From contig NZ_JADILK010000012.1 of the NCBI RefSeq assembly GCF_017355165.1, positions 1 to 64,000 on the forward strand: 64,000 nt of DNA, in the 5' to 3' direction. A model generated the notes under the pieces. It worked only from the letters and a program-made list of their open reading frames with translations, searched no databases and had not been told where the DNA came from. Below are positions 24,133 to 32,854 of this stretch, piece by piece (within the stretch, counting starts at the first letter, position 1; each line of letters begins with the position of its first letter). The DNA is from Bacillus sp. SD075 (GTDB lineage Bacteria; Bacillota; Bacilli; Bacillales; DSM-1321). The position numbers were made by a program, and so were the translations under genes.

Positions 24133-24984
24133 CTACTCAATGTCGTTGAGGCATCCTTTAGCACGCCCCCCTTTGTATTGATAATAATCTTGTCTTTGAA
24201 TGGTTTTGAATCCACAAGATTCATAGAGTCTTAAAGCATGCCGATTAGTCGCCTCGACCTCGAGAAAAATATCATATCCGAGCTGGCTTTGTTCCGCTAC
24301 AACCTTTTTCAATGCCTTTCTGCCAATCCCTTTTCCCTGATATTTTGGCAAAATCGAAAAACCATAAATCCACGCTTCCCGTCCTGAGTGATCAACACGG
24401 ATCTTACCGACCGCGCGGCCATCCTTTTCAATCATCATGGTTTTCAGAGTATCCTCATATAGGATGCGCTGATAATAATCTATCGCCTCTTGTTTCGTAA
24501 ATCGGAAACATTGAATATCCAGCTGAATTTCCGTTTCCTCATCATCTTTCCGTGAAGGGCGAACGACTGCATCACCATAATCATCAAGCTCCGTTTCGGA
24601 CCATTTCATTTGAAATTCAGAAAAAGCAGTCTCACATGGGAGCTGTTCCAAAAACGCTGTCCCTGAATCGGATAGGGCAGGTGAGTTCAAGAGAATCAAC
24701 TTATAGTTGCGCTCCATGGCACTCCTTATAGCCTCTTCCAGCAGCTTTGTAAAAATGCCTTGCCTCCGGTAATCAGGATGAACCATCCCGCACATCTCCA
24801 CTTTGTTTCCAAAATCGTAAAGACCAAGAAAACCAACAAGTTTTAAACCGTCATAGTGAAGAAAGTCATTCTTATTCACACCGTTTCGACTGCGAAGCGT
24901 TTCCCAGTTCAATTTTAAAGTAAAACCTTCCCGTTCACATTCTTGCTGTAAGATCCGAATATCTTCTAGCTGTTTATCCTTCAA
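24133..24984 (-). CDS. Tandem GNAT acetyltransferase
   Basis: A 283-residue protein with two GNAT folds. The N-terminal one has VEMCGMVHPDYRRQGIFTKLLEEA and the C-terminal one has YGFSILPKYQGKGIGRKALKK, both with the acetyl-CoA loop (RRQGIF; QGKGIG). The C-terminal copy also shows the usual LYESCGFK end. The acceptor is unknown. I start at TTG 24984, eight bases after AAAGGGG; a GTG at 24993 overlaps that site. It is the first gene of a two-gene unit with the DinB protein. Confidence 0.82.
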   Translation of the reverse strand: MKDKQLEDIRILQQECEREGFTLKLNWETLRSRNGVNKNDFLHYDGLKLVGFLGLYDFGNKVEMCGMVHPDYRRQGIFTKLLEEAIRSAMERNYKLILLNSPALSDSGTAFLEQLPCETAFSEFQMKWSETELDDYGDAVVRPSRKDDEETEIQLDIQCFRFTKQEAIDYYQRILYEDTLKTMMIEKDGRAVGKIRVDHSGREAWIYGFSILPKYQGKGIGRKALKKVVAEQSQLGYDIFLEVEATNRHALRLYESCGFKTIQRQDYYQYKGGRAKGCLNDIE

Positions 24985-25397
24985 ATTCGCCACCCCTTTT
25001 CCATAGTATCAGTTTATTACCAAAAAATAAGAAAAGCAGCACCCTATAACTCGGATGCCGCATAACATTCATAAGTTTATTAATGAACGTTGTTTTTTTA
25101 AAAGTATTTTCACTTTAAAACATAAAACTAAAATCGTACGAGGGGAGGATTTCCTATCTAATTACATTGACGGATGAATTATAGTAGTAAAATGATTCCA
25201 AATGACGATTATTTTTTACCTATTTTATGATATATTCCAAATAATGGTTTATTATTATTTTATTTGAGTTTAAGGGAGGGATTTAACAGAGCCTTGATTT
25301 TCAGAAAGTACCCAATTCTTTATACCCGAATTCCGGACCCTGTTTAGAATAGAATCCGAAATTCGGTGTTTAACACCTGGCACATTGCGTCCTGAGG
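24985..25397. other. Intergenic region with short palindromes
   Basis: A 413-base AT-rich gap. At 25327-25375 two short inverted repeats follow each other (CCGAATT/AATTCGG and GGTGTTTAACACC, then TGGCAC). These resemble the small palindromes found near REP-type elements in Bacillus. No supported gene is seen; an AAGGGAGGG at 25274 is followed only by a 17-codon frame. Confidence 0.4.
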
Positions 25398-25562
25398 TTA
25401 TCGTTTTTTCGTTTTATGAGCGGACTTTTTTAAGTTCTCTACGTCCGTTGTCAGTTCTTTTAATTGTTTACCGAAGCGGAAGAGCAAAAACATAGAAACG
25501 ACGAATGGATAGCCAAATTCGCTAACTAATGAAACCCACATAGTAGCATCCTCAATCATCAT
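25398..25562 (-). CDS. YvrJ-family small membrane protein (54 residues)
   Basis: ATG 25562 lies six bases after GGGGTG. The peptide has a hydrophobic stretch (MWVSLVSEFGYPFVVSMFLL) followed by RFGKQLKELTTDVENLKKS and a basic tail, matching the YvrJ pattern of one membrane helix and a short amphipathic coil. In B. subtilis, yvrJ belongs to the sigO-rsoA locus. Here too it is next to a sigO/rsoA-type pair, on the opposite strand. The molecular role of YvrJ is unknown. Confidence 0.7.
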   Translation of the reverse strand: MMIEDATMWVSLVSEFGYPFVVSMFLLFRFGKQLKELTTDVENLKKSAHKTKKR

Positions 25563-25647
25563 CCTCTTCACCCCTTTTCTTGTATCTGATATCTAAAGTG
25601 AAACTTGTTCAAGAAAATCAATCTAGCACTATTGATTTATGGAAAAA

Positions 25648-25669
25648 AGAACGAATGTTCCTATATAAT
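25648..25669 (+). promoter_or_regulatory. LexA-like box against a -10 element
   Basis: AGAACGAATGTTCC (25648-25661) fits the Bacillus LexA consensus CGAACRNRYGTTYC except at the first base. It is two bases from TATAAT (25664-25669). The usual -35 position shows GGAAAA, far from TTGACA, so another activator or sigma factor may be needed. Confidence 0.45.
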
Positions 25670-25718
25670 TGATTTATTCCCCTTGTCTTTCACTTTATTA
25701 ATTAAAGGAGGGATAACA

Positions 25719-26342
25719 ATGAACCAATTAACTTCTCATTTTTTTTCTCATTCATTGGAGTTTCTGCAGCAACAGTACTCATCTTTCTTTGAACAACCGA
25801 TCATTCAAGTATTTTTACAGAACCCAGAGCATTTAAAGATTTTCACTGAAACTCTTGATTCCCCTTCCTCCCACAACATTTGTCATCTCAACGAGACTTT
25901 CAAAATTTTCTATTACCGGGCTAAAGTATACAAATACATGTGCTCCTTAATTTACTTTTTCTCTGTTGATTTTGATAAAAGGGCACGGAAGCAACGGGAA
26001 CGCTATCGAATGGTACTTGATGCGACACCAAGGGATACTGGCGGACTGATCGATCGAATCGGCACATTGGACGTTCAACTTGAAAAGATGGGGGAAACGA
26101 ATGAACTCGCTTCACACTTAAGTGATGAAGAGATGATAAAAGCCTTGAAGAAGTTAACAGCCAAACAAAACCTGGTGCTGACCATGATCTTTTCCTACAG
26201 CCTATCCAACAAGGAAATTGCTGCCTATTTCCATGAGTCGCCACAGAATATCTCAAGCATCCGTAAACAAGCTCTAAAAAAACTTCGAAAGCACTATATG
26301 GATGAGGTATATATTAGAAAGGAGAAAAGCCATTGTGGATAA
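25719..26342 (+). CDS. sigO: SigO-like sigma factor subunit (region 4 carrying)
   Basis: A 207-residue sigma-70-related protein. The C-terminus is a clear region 4: LTAKQNLVLTMIFSYSLSNK, then a helix-turn-helix (EIAAYFHESPQNISSIRKQAL) that would read the -35 element. The middle (RAKVYKYMCSLIYFF, then FDKRARKQRERYRMVLD) is SigO-like, but a full region 2 for -10 melting is not evident. That job would fall to the next gene, as with B. subtilis SigO and RsoA. AAAGGAGGG precedes ATG 25719. The next gene overlaps by 8 bases, so translation is coupled. yvrJ lies divergently upstream. Confidence 0.7.
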   Translation: MNQLTSHFFSHSLEFLQQQYSSFFEQPIIQVFLQNPEHLKIFTETLDSPSSHNICHLNETFKIFYYRAKVYKYMCSLIYFFSVDFDKRARKQRERYRMVLDATPRDTGGLIDRIGTLDVQLEKMGETNELASHLSDEEMIKALKKLTAKQNLVLTMIFSYSLSNKEIAAYFHESPQNISSIRKQALKKLRKHYMDEVYIRKEKSHCG

Positions 26343-26553
26343 AAAACTGTCAAAAGCAGAATTGATGGATCTAATCGACTCTTTGAATCCTAAAATAAAG
26401 AAATCATTAAAAAACACGAGCTATCAAGATCGGAATGATCTGGAGCAAGAAATCAAACTCAAGATCATTGAATCATATGAAAAGATCGCAGCAATCGAGG
26501 CCCCTAATTTTGAGGAGTTCCTTACAGAATTCCTTATTAAGCAAAAGCAATGA
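26335..26553 (+). CDS. rsoA: RsoA-like sigma co-factor (region 2-like)
   Basis: A 72-residue protein from GTG 26335, preceded by AAAGGAG inside the end of the sigO-like gene and overlapping it by 8 bases. The stretch SLKNTSYQDRNDLEQEIKLKIIE looks like sigma region 2.1-2.2, the part that binds the RNA polymerase beta-prime clamp. In B. subtilis RsoA (79 residues) teams with SigO to form one working sigma factor that drives oxdC and yvrJ. Here the target genes are not evident beyond yvrJ. A near-perfect terminator follows. Confidence 0.68.
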   Translation: MDKKLSKAELMDLIDSLNPKIKKSLKNTSYQDRNDLEQEIKLKIIESYEKIAAIEAPNFEEFLTEFLIKQKQ

Positions 26554-26599
26554 AAAAGTACCAAGTCCAGGGCAAGGATGCTGGACTTGGTACTTTTTT
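26553..26599. terminator. Terminator after rsoA-like gene
   Basis: An 18-bp perfect stem AAAAAGTACCAAGTCCAG with its complement, 10-base loop, T runs both ways; it also serves the convergent acylase gene. Confidence 0.9.
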
Positions 26600-26606
26600 C
26601 TGAATA

Positions 26607-28976
26607 TCAGTATGATGGTTTCAATGTCAGCTTATCACCTTTTGGATCGTCCAATGTAGTTTTGTGATAAGTACCTGCTGCCCAATCATCAAGCTGATCT
26701 TGGTACCACTCACTTTTAACGTTACCTGATTGACCCGGGCCAACGAGGTGATATCCTTGATTCATGTCGGCTAGGTCGATGACAAATCTCCAGGATCCAC
26801 CATGATTAACGGTTCCATCATCTAGAAATGCCGCCGCCTGTACGGTGACACTGCTACCGCCTACCGGCATTCCGCCACCGCTGTTAAATAAATAATTTAA
26901 GGGAGCGACACTTGATAGCGGGTGATTAAACCTGACCTGGTGAAAGTCTCCCCATTCCCAATCAACTATATCGTCACCCTGTGATTCTTCAAGTTCCGTT
27001 AACGTCTCTTGTAACGACTTGGCAAGCACCTGCTCAAGGCCGCCTGCTTCTTCAATCCAAGGACCCGCCTTACCGTCCAGTGCCCGCCTTAGTAGTTCAT
27101 CAACGGCCGAGCGCCTTCCATTAAAGAGGTTGAGGGTTTCCTCCGGTATTTCCTCTTTAAGCAGAACATCGCCTATTTTTCGCATCCAGACATTAAAAAT
27201 CATCGGTGCCGCTTCATCTACGGAATCGATATGATTCCATTTCTTCAGAATCGTTAGTGCCTGGTCTTCCCGTTTCCCGGATGGACCTTTCAATACATCA
27301 ATGAATGGAGGAACAAACTCCTTAGCTTGCAAATTCACTTTATCCATCTGCAGGCTTTGCATATCCTCGGCCGTAAGCTTTTTATTGGCTTTTAAAAACT
27401 CCTGTATCCGCATCTGACGGTACGGCTGAGCCCAGTTATTGCTGATGTGGTAAGGATAATCATCAGAGATGACTTTATTATTCGCTGTCGAAATGAATCC
27501 CTCTTCCGGATTCACCGTTTTCGGAAGTTCATCATAGGGAATATAGCCTTTCCACTCAAATTCATCCGTCCAACCAGGTACGGGCAGCATACTATCGCCT
27601 TTTTTCCGGATTGGGATTTTCCCATTCGCCTTATAGGCAATGGTCCCATCGACTGAGGCAAAGACGAAATTCTGTGCCGGCGTTTCGAATTTCAAGAGGG
27701 CCTTTTCGAATTCTTTCCAGCTTCCCGCTTTATTCATATTCAGTACCGCTTCAAGCTCGGCAGATGGATCAAGTGCTGTCCACCTTAATGCAAGCACGGT
27801 CTCTTTTCCGCTTTTCCCGGCAAACTCGGAGACAACAGGTCCATGTCGGGTGACCGTCACTTGATAGTCTAGTGTTTTACCATCCTTAACCTTGATGGGT
27901 TCGTCGAGGATTTCAGCTTTTTCCCAGTTACCTTTGTAGGAGAATTCCTTCTCGTTTTCCGGGTTTCTCCTCTCAATATACAGATCCTGAACATCCGGAC
28001 CGGTATTGGTCACACCCCAAGCGACCTTTTCGTTATGCCCTAGTATGATTCCCGGAATCCCGGCAAAAATCACTCCGCTCACATTGACCGACGGAGCCTC
28101 CAAATGCATTTGATACCAAACGGATGGTGTAGCTAATCCCAGATGGGGATCATCCGCCAATAACGGCTGTCCGGAATCCGTTTTCTTGCCTGAAACGACC
28201 CAGTTATTGCTGCCGTTGAATTCATAAGGAATAACGGCGCCGGCAAAACTTTTTTCAATATCCAGTTCTTCCTTACTGATGATATATGGGGCGCTCTTTG
28301 GATAACTAGGAAATAAATCAAAGGCTTTTTCCTTTGGGAACGTTTGCAGCAAATACTGCCTAAACGCCTGATCTTCCCAGTTCCCTCCTAAATCAAAGGC
28401 CATATATTTACCGATGGTCAGCGAATCGACGGGTGTCCAAGGCTCTGGTTCGTATCCAAGCAGAGTGAACTCCGCCGGCCATTTCCCATTCTCCTTCAAT
28501 TCACCGATATAAAGATTTACCCCCTCGGCAAACCTATCCAAGGCATCTTTCCCGTCACTGGTGTATGCTGCATAAGAGGCTTCAGCCGCCCGCCTCAGCC
28601 CAAGTGTGCGGAAATACTTATCATTTTTGACGGTTTTCTCACCAATCACTTCACTCAATCTTCCTGACGCCTGACGCCTGCTTAAATCCATTTGAAACAA
28701 ACGGTCCTGTGCTTGGATATACCCTTGGGCTAAATACAAATCATGTTCATTCGCTGCATGGATATGCGGGACCCCACTTGAATCCCTCACCACCGTAACC
28801 GGTTTCAAAAGACCTGGAAGCGATATTTCCCCCTTTGTTTCCGGCAAGGATCTTGAAAGAAATACATTTGCAGCTATCAAGACAGACAGCAAAAGAATAA
28901 TCAGGATTCCAAAAGTCCATAGAGCACGCTTTCTCCACTTCCGTTTTGGCTTTTGCTGAGGTACGGCAACTTCCAT
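26607..28976 (-). CDS. Penicillin acylase family N-terminal-nucleophile hydrolase
   Basis: A 789-residue precursor of the penicillin G acylase/acylhomoserine lactone acylase superfamily (peptidase S45). A basic N-terminus and membrane helix (LWTFGILIILLLSVLIAANVF) anchor or export it. The alpha chain starts near PVTVVRDSSGVPHI. Autocleavage should occur before Ser256 in EFNGSNNWVV, giving the beta chain with its N-terminal Ser nucleophile. Family residues follow in DPHLGLATPSVWY and the oxyanion-hole Asn region. Natural substrates may be amide-linked acyl signals or antibiotics; which is not predictable. AGAGGAAG precedes ATG 28976. Confidence 0.9.
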   Translation of the reverse strand: MEVAVPQQKPKRKWRKRALWTFGILIILLLSVLIAANVFLSRSLPETKGEISLPGLLKPVTVVRDSSGVPHIHAANEHDLYLAQGYIQAQDRLFQMDLSRRQASGRLSEVIGEKTVKNDKYFRTLGLRRAAEASYAAYTSDGKDALDRFAEGVNLYIGELKENGKWPAEFTLLGYEPEPWTPVDSLTIGKYMAFDLGGNWEDQAFRQYLLQTFPKEKAFDLFPSYPKSAPYIISKEELDIEKSFAGAVIPYEFNGSNNWVVSGKKTDSGQPLLADDPHLGLATPSVWYQMHLEAPSVNVSGVIFAGIPGIILGHNEKVAWGVTNTGPDVQDLYIERRNPENEKEFSYKGNWEKAEILDEPIKVKDGKTLDYQVTVTRHGPVVSEFAGKSGKETVLALRWTALDPSAELEAVLNMNKAGSWKEFEKALLKFETPAQNFVFASVDGTIAYKANGKIPIRKKGDSMLPVPGWTDEFEWKGYIPYDELPKTVNPEEGFISTANNKVISDDYPYHISNNWAQPYRQMRIQEFLKANKKLTAEDMQSLQMDKVNLQAKEFVPPFIDVLKGPSGKREDQALTILKKWNHIDSVDEAAPMIFNVWMRKIGDVLLKEEIPEETLNLFNGRRSAVDELLRRALDGKAGPWIEEAGGLEQVLAKSLQETLTELEESQGDDIVDWEWGDFHQVRFNHPLSSVAPLNYLFNSGGGMPVGGSSVTVQAAAFLDDGTVNHGGSWRFVIDLADMNQGYHLVGPGQSGNVKSEWYQDQLDDWAAGTYHKTTLDDPKGDKLTLKPSY

Positions 28977-29183
28977 CGATTCATCTTCCTCTCCCCTTAA
29001 AACTCTCTTTCTCTTTCTATATTAAGATATTCCGCGTTTCTCCCCATCTTTCCTACCAACTTCCTTACATTCTCTCTTTTTATTTCAAGAAGGAAAAAAG
29101 GTGGAAGGACGGATTATCACGCACAAGCCCGAATTATTACCGCGTAAATGCTTCGATGAACATGACATCAAATGCAAAAACAC

Positions 29184-29198
29184 CGATACAATGTATCG
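29184..29198. repeat. Short perfect palindrome
   Basis: CGATAC-aat-GTATCG lies in the gap between the acylase and the 29214 gene, 15 bases beyond the latter's stop. It could be an operator or a weak hairpin. Confidence 0.35.
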
Positions 29199-29213
29199 AT
29201 GTGACAGGGGATG

Positions 29214-29651
29214 CTAGCTATTTGCAATAATGTATTCAATCACTTCATCTGCATCGTCTGTATAAAAGAGGGCTTTATCAAAGTCATGGGCTGCCTTCGT
29301 CTCGGCTTCCATGTATTCAACTAAGGAGAGGAGACCAAAGAGCCTCTTCCATTTATGAGTTTTCTCCAGAAGTTTTCTTTCCTTTTTTATATCCTCTGGT
29401 ATGAATTCATTAATGATAAAACATGGGTCGGAAAATGAAGGGTCCTGAAAACGTTCGTTCAAGGCTCGCAATTTATCCCGATCCCATTCCACCCTTACCA
29501 AGTCCGATATGACCGATACATTTTGGACCGAGTCGAGGATGCGTTTGGACAAAACATCATATTCTTCATCCTCCAGCCCATTATCCGTCATGATTCCTAC
29601 ACAATACCATTTTTCGTTATGATCAAGTTCCTCATTTTTCTTAAAAAACAC
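29214..29651 (-). CDS. Unknown 145-residue protein
   Basis: A soluble, acidic, probably alpha-beta protein that I cannot assign. It opens KKNEELDHNEKWYCVGIMTD, has a charged central part (VRVEWDRDKLRALNERF) and a helical region around KRLFGLLSLVEYMEAETKA, and ends DADEVIEYIIANS. The start is GTG 29651 with AAGGTGG seven bases upstream. There is no signal or membrane segment. It is monocistronic, with no informative neighbours. Confidence 0.6.
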   Translation of the reverse strand: MFFKKNEELDHNEKWYCVGIMTDNGLEDEEYDVLSKRILDSVQNVSVISDLVRVEWDRDKLRALNERFQDPSFSDPCFIINEFIPEDIKKERKLLEKTHKWKRLFGLLSLVEYMEAETKAAHDFDKALFYTDDADEVIEYIIANS

Positions 29652-29790
29652 CCTTCATCCACCTTCCTTACACGTTTACATGTCCCAATAATTTAAATGA
29701 AAATCAACATGTCCGCCCACGTTATTTCACTATAACATGGAGAAATATCGATGCATAAAATATGAAGCTGCGAATGTTAGACTGACCTAG

Positions 29791-29818
29791 AAAAAAAGGT
29801 ACCCTGAAAAAGGATACC
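29791..29818 (-). terminator. Terminator of the RsbR-like gene
   Basis: GGTATCC / GGTACC imperfect stem followed by seven T residues on the minus strand. Confidence 0.7.
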
Positions 29819-29822
29819 TCCA

Positions 29823-30686
29823 TCATACTGGCTGAAGAGCCAGCCCTTTTTGTTTAAACAGATATTCCAGGGCCTGTCTGAACGATAGAAAGGCTTTTAC
29901 CTGATTTGAAAAATCAAGGTTGACGATCTCTTTCACGACATCAGGGGTAAAACCGACAAACATCGTTTCCGTTCCCATCAGCGCCAATGCCCCCACTAAT
30001 TGATCCAACAGGGAGAGCATATCGCTTTCCTTCGTAAAGGTAATACCCGAAAAATCCATGATCAATACTTCCGCATGCAGGTCTGCACATTTTTGCAGTA
30101 CCGTCGATTGCATCGACTCCATTCTCCAATCGTCAATGCGTCCAATCAATGGTAAGAGCAGCACATCCTTTAATACGGTCTGAACAATCGGGGTGGACAA
30201 TTCTTCCATGACTTCTTGGTTTTCTTTTATCTTCTGCAAAGAATCATTTGCCATTTTCGCCATTTCTTTATAATGATTCACGTAACTGATACTCACACAG
30301 TGTATGAACTGGTCCAGGATTGCATCAATTATCGAGCTTGCCTTTAGCAGAATTTCAATGGAGTAATAGCGATTGCTTACCTCTTCTTCAATGAAACTCC
30401 AGAAAAGGTTACGCACAAGCTGTGCTTCCTCAATATTCTTATCTAAAGGAATGCCCATATCCACGATGCGCTTACCTATTTCCATACCCGTTATTTTCAT
30501 ACTTTCCATCGCTTGTGCCTTTCCATGAATCAAGGCATCTGCATGAATTTGAATAAGCTTTGACCGTACCTCTTTACTGGTTTCAAAATCATACAGCGGT
30601 TCCTCTTCTTCAAACAACTCGATATGCTCCACTAAGATATATTTAAATTTTTCAATTTTTTCACCGATCATCCTTAATTCTTCCAT
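29823..30686 (-). CDS. RsbR-type STAS-domain stressosome paralogue
   Basis: A 287-residue protein with an N-terminal helical (globin-like) sensor part to about residue 150 and a C-terminal STAS domain: EELSTPIVQTVLKDVLLLPL, then VLIMDFSGITFTKESD and FVGFTPDVVKEIV. RsbR proteins form the stressosome with RsbS and release RsbT to start the SigB response. The Thr in LSTP matches the first RsbT phosphorylation site; the second, Thr in DITGV of RsbRA, is Ser here. No rsbS/rsbT genes are near, so it is an orphan paralogue. ATG 30686 follows GGGAGG. Confidence 0.78.
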   Translation of the reverse strand: MEELRMIGEKIEKFKYILVEHIELFEEEEPLYDFETSKEVRSKLIQIHADALIHGKAQAMESMKITGMEIGKRIVDMGIPLDKNIEEAQLVRNLFWSFIEEEVSNRYYSIEILLKASSIIDAILDQFIHCVSISYVNHYKEMAKMANDSLQKIKENQEVMEELSTPIVQTVLKDVLLLPLIGRIDDWRMESMQSTVLQKCADLHAEVLIMDFSGITFTKESDMLSLLDQLVGALALMGTETMFVGFTPDVVKEIVNLDFSNQVKAFLSFRQALEYLFKQKGLALQPV

Positions 30687-30830
30687 ATGGACCTCCCATA
30701 CAGGGCTTTTATCATATTTTATCAAAAAATGAATGGTTAATGATATAAAATCCTTCTATTACCAATATGATAATAGACGTTTACCTTTTCAATATAAGGG
30801 TATTATGATATATGACTTGGAGGGATTACC

Positions 30831-30977
30831 ATGAAAAAAGATCAACAACAAGACTTCGAATCTGAAAACATGAGCGATTTAGTCGAACTCATAAACAGTA
30901 AAAATAACAGCCGCAGAATCTTGGATGTACTTCGGCGCAATAAAAAGGATAAAAGTAAAAGCAAAGATAAAAAATGA
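30831..30977 (+). CDS. Small basic-tailed protein (48 residues)
   Basis: ATG 30831 is six bases after TTGGAGGG, and a perfect terminator follows the stop at once. The protein is soluble: an acidic start (KKDQQQDFESENMSDLVELI), a short helix and a very basic end of Lys/Asp/Ser repeats (RRNKKDKSKSKDKK). I recognise no family. The build recalls small RNA-chaperone-like basic proteins of Bacillus, but this is only a resemblance. It is monocistronic. Confidence 0.6.
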   Translation: MKKDQQQDFESENMSDLVELINSKNNSRRILDVLRRNKKDKSKSKDKK

Positions 30978-31009
30978 AAAAACCCAGTCCAAAACGGCCT
31001 GGGTTTTTT
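30977..31009 (+). terminator. Terminator of the 30831 gene
   Basis: AAAAAACCCAG / CTGGGTTTTTT, 11-bp stem with T run, starting at the last base of the stop codon. Confidence 0.85.
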
Positions 31010-31022
31010 CATGGATAAAATA

Positions 31023-31061
31023 AAAGAGCTGAGTTTGTTTATTAAGCAAACTCAGCTCTTT
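31023..31061 (-). terminator. Terminator of the 31084 gene
   Basis: A 15-bp perfect stem AAAGAGCTGAGTTTG and its complement, loop of 9. Confidence 0.75.
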
Positions 31062-31083
31062 CGCCATTAAATATTGATTGCCA

Positions 31084-31413
31084 CTACCTTTTTCTCCGAA
31101 TTTCCTTCACATGGTTCCCTTCAGTAGTAATATAGACTGTTTCATCAATTTTGTATGTTAAATATCGGTCACAATCAATTTCCAACGTTTTCCCATTACT
31201 GAATTTCATTGCGCAATTGGATCCCTCTTCGGTTTCCGTCACATCAATGACTTCGTTCGTCTTAAAACCGACTGCCTTGCCATCGGAGAAATGAGGATAG
31301 TATTTTTCAACAATCTCCACCTTTTCCACTCTGCCCGGGCTTGTTAAGTATACAACGAATAATATAATTAAAACGGCTATTAACCCAATGAGAATTCCTG
31401 CTTTTCGTTTCAC
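31084..31413 (-). CDS. Membrane-anchored unknown protein (109 residues)
   Basis: An N-terminal membrane helix (AGILIGLIAVLIILFVVYL) after a basic start is followed by a small beta-rich outer domain with two cysteines (SNCAMKFSNGKTLEIDCDRY) that could form a disulfide. It ends in a basic tail. The family is not recognised. The start is GTG 31413 with a rather distant AGAGGG. The strong stem-loop downstream indicates a separate transcript. Confidence 0.6.
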   Translation of the reverse strand: MKRKAGILIGLIAVLIILFVVYLTSPGRVEKVEIVEKYYPHFSDGKAVGFKTNEVIDVTETEEGSNCAMKFSNGKTLEIDCDRYLTYKIDETVYITTEGNHVKEIRRKR

Positions 31414-31511
31414 TCTATCTATTACCCTCTTCTCTTATCAATCTATTATTCAATCTCCATTTTCACTAGATTATATTCAGGATTCCGGAAAACATGATAG
31501 AAAAGATCATT

Positions 31512-32705
31512 TTATTTAACGTTTTTCCCTTTTTCCACCATCATCGCACAAGCGGCAGCCAGGAGGATGAGAATGGATACTGCCGAGATGACCCCTCCCC
31601 AGCCGAACTTCATCAGGAATAAACCGCCTGATGCCCCCACTACACTTGATCCCGCATAGTAAAATAGGAGATATAATGCGGATGCTTGAGCCTTTTCACG
31701 CTTATGAGCTAACCTTCCGACCCAGCTGCTCGCAATTGAATGGGCTCCAAAAAAGCCAAATGTAAACAAGGCAAGCCCCATTATTTTCAGCAAAAGCGGA
31801 TCCAATAAGGTTATAAGGGCGCCCATCAGCATGATTGCGATTCCGATAAGAAGTACAGGTCCCCGACTATATTGATCGGCAAGCTTACCCATCCATGTAG
31901 AACTAAATGTCCCCACAAGATAGATAATGAAAATGAAGCCAATCAATGTCTGCGATAAATGATATGGCGGTCCCATTAATGGTATACCCACAAAGTTATA
32001 AACGGTAACAAACGAACCCATTAATAGGAAGGCCATACCGAATAAGAGTACTAGTCTGCCATTCCTAAAGTTATTGATGAGGGAGGTTTTGATTCTCGGC
32101 AATGAGACTCCTACGCGGACGGTATGCTGTGAAGCCGGAAGCATCCACCAAAAAGCCAGACTGATGATCAAACTTAAAGCCCCAAGGCTTCCAATCGCTA
32201 TGTTCCATGAGAAATGGTCGGTCAGCACCCCGACAATCAGCCTGCCAGCCAATCCGCCGATACTCGAACCACTCACATAGATCCCCATCACATAACCCAG
32301 GCTTTTCGGATGAAATTCTTCATTGATATAAGCCATCGCAATGGCCGGGAAACCTGCAAGCACCGCTCCTTGAATCGCCCGTATGGCGATAAGGATGTAT
32401 AAATCATCCTGAATGAAACTTACACATATGGATAACAATGCAGACAGAGTGAGCGCCGTCCCCATTATTTTTTTCCTATCGATATTTTCTGAGAAAAAGG
32501 AAACAAGCAATAAGCAGATGGCAAGCGTTCCAGTTGCGAAAGATAATGTAAGACTTGCCATTGCAGGAGAGACTCCGAATTGCTTTGCGAAAACCGGAAT
32601 GACCGGTTGGGTACTATACAGATCCGCAAACGTTACAAAGCTACCAAGAAATAAAGCCAAGATTGTTTTCCTGAATGATTTACCAGCAGGCTCGATATAA
32701 TTCAC
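31512..32705 (-). CDS. MFS transporter, YnfM-like
   Basis: A 397-residue major facilitator with twelve hydrophobic segments. The first loop motif appears as FVTFADLYSTQPVIPVFAKQF, and after helix 2 comes SFFSENIDRKKIMG, a degenerate motif A. The DLYSTQPVIP opening is typical of the YnfM/YgaY group of putative exporters (formerly sugar-efflux-like). The substrate is unknown. The start GTG 32705 has AGGG about 11 bases upstream. It is monocistronic. Confidence 0.82.
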   Translation of the reverse strand: MNYIEPAGKSFRKTILALFLGSFVTFADLYSTQPVIPVFAKQFGVSPAMASLTLSFATGTLAICLLLVSFFSENIDRKKIMGTALTLSALLSICVSFIQDDLYILIAIRAIQGAVLAGFPAIAMAYINEEFHPKSLGYVMGIYVSGSSIGGLAGRLIVGVLTDHFSWNIAIGSLGALSLIISLAFWWMLPASQHTVRVGVSLPRIKTSLINNFRNGRLVLLFGMAFLLMGSFVTVYNFVGIPLMGPPYHLSQTLIGFIFIIYLVGTFSSTWMGKLADQYSRGPVLLIGIAIMLMGALITLLDPLLLKIMGLALFTFGFFGAHSIASSWVGRLAHKREKAQASALYLLFYYAGSSVVGASGGLFLMKFGWGGVISAVSILILLAAACAMMVEKGKNVK

Positions 32706-32817
32706 TTTTGTTCAGACCCTTCACTATTTAACTTTCCCCCTATGTTAATACGAACTTCCCAAGTTGTCTATTTCGCCACTTTTGTCCAAAGGTAAGTTTT
32801 GTTCCAGCAATTTTTTT

Positions 32818-32852
32818 AAAAAACCCTTCACTGCATGCAGTGAAGGGTTTTT
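32818..32852 (-). terminator. Terminator of steT
   Basis: AAACCCTTCACTGCATGCAG and its mirror form a near-perfect 16-bp self-complementary stem flanked by A and T runs. Confidence 0.85.
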
Positions 32853-32854
32853 CA

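Noticed and set aside
25274-25345. 17-codon frame after AAGGGAGGG
   Set aside because: Too short, start TTG too distant from the site, and it overlaps palindromic intergenic sequence.
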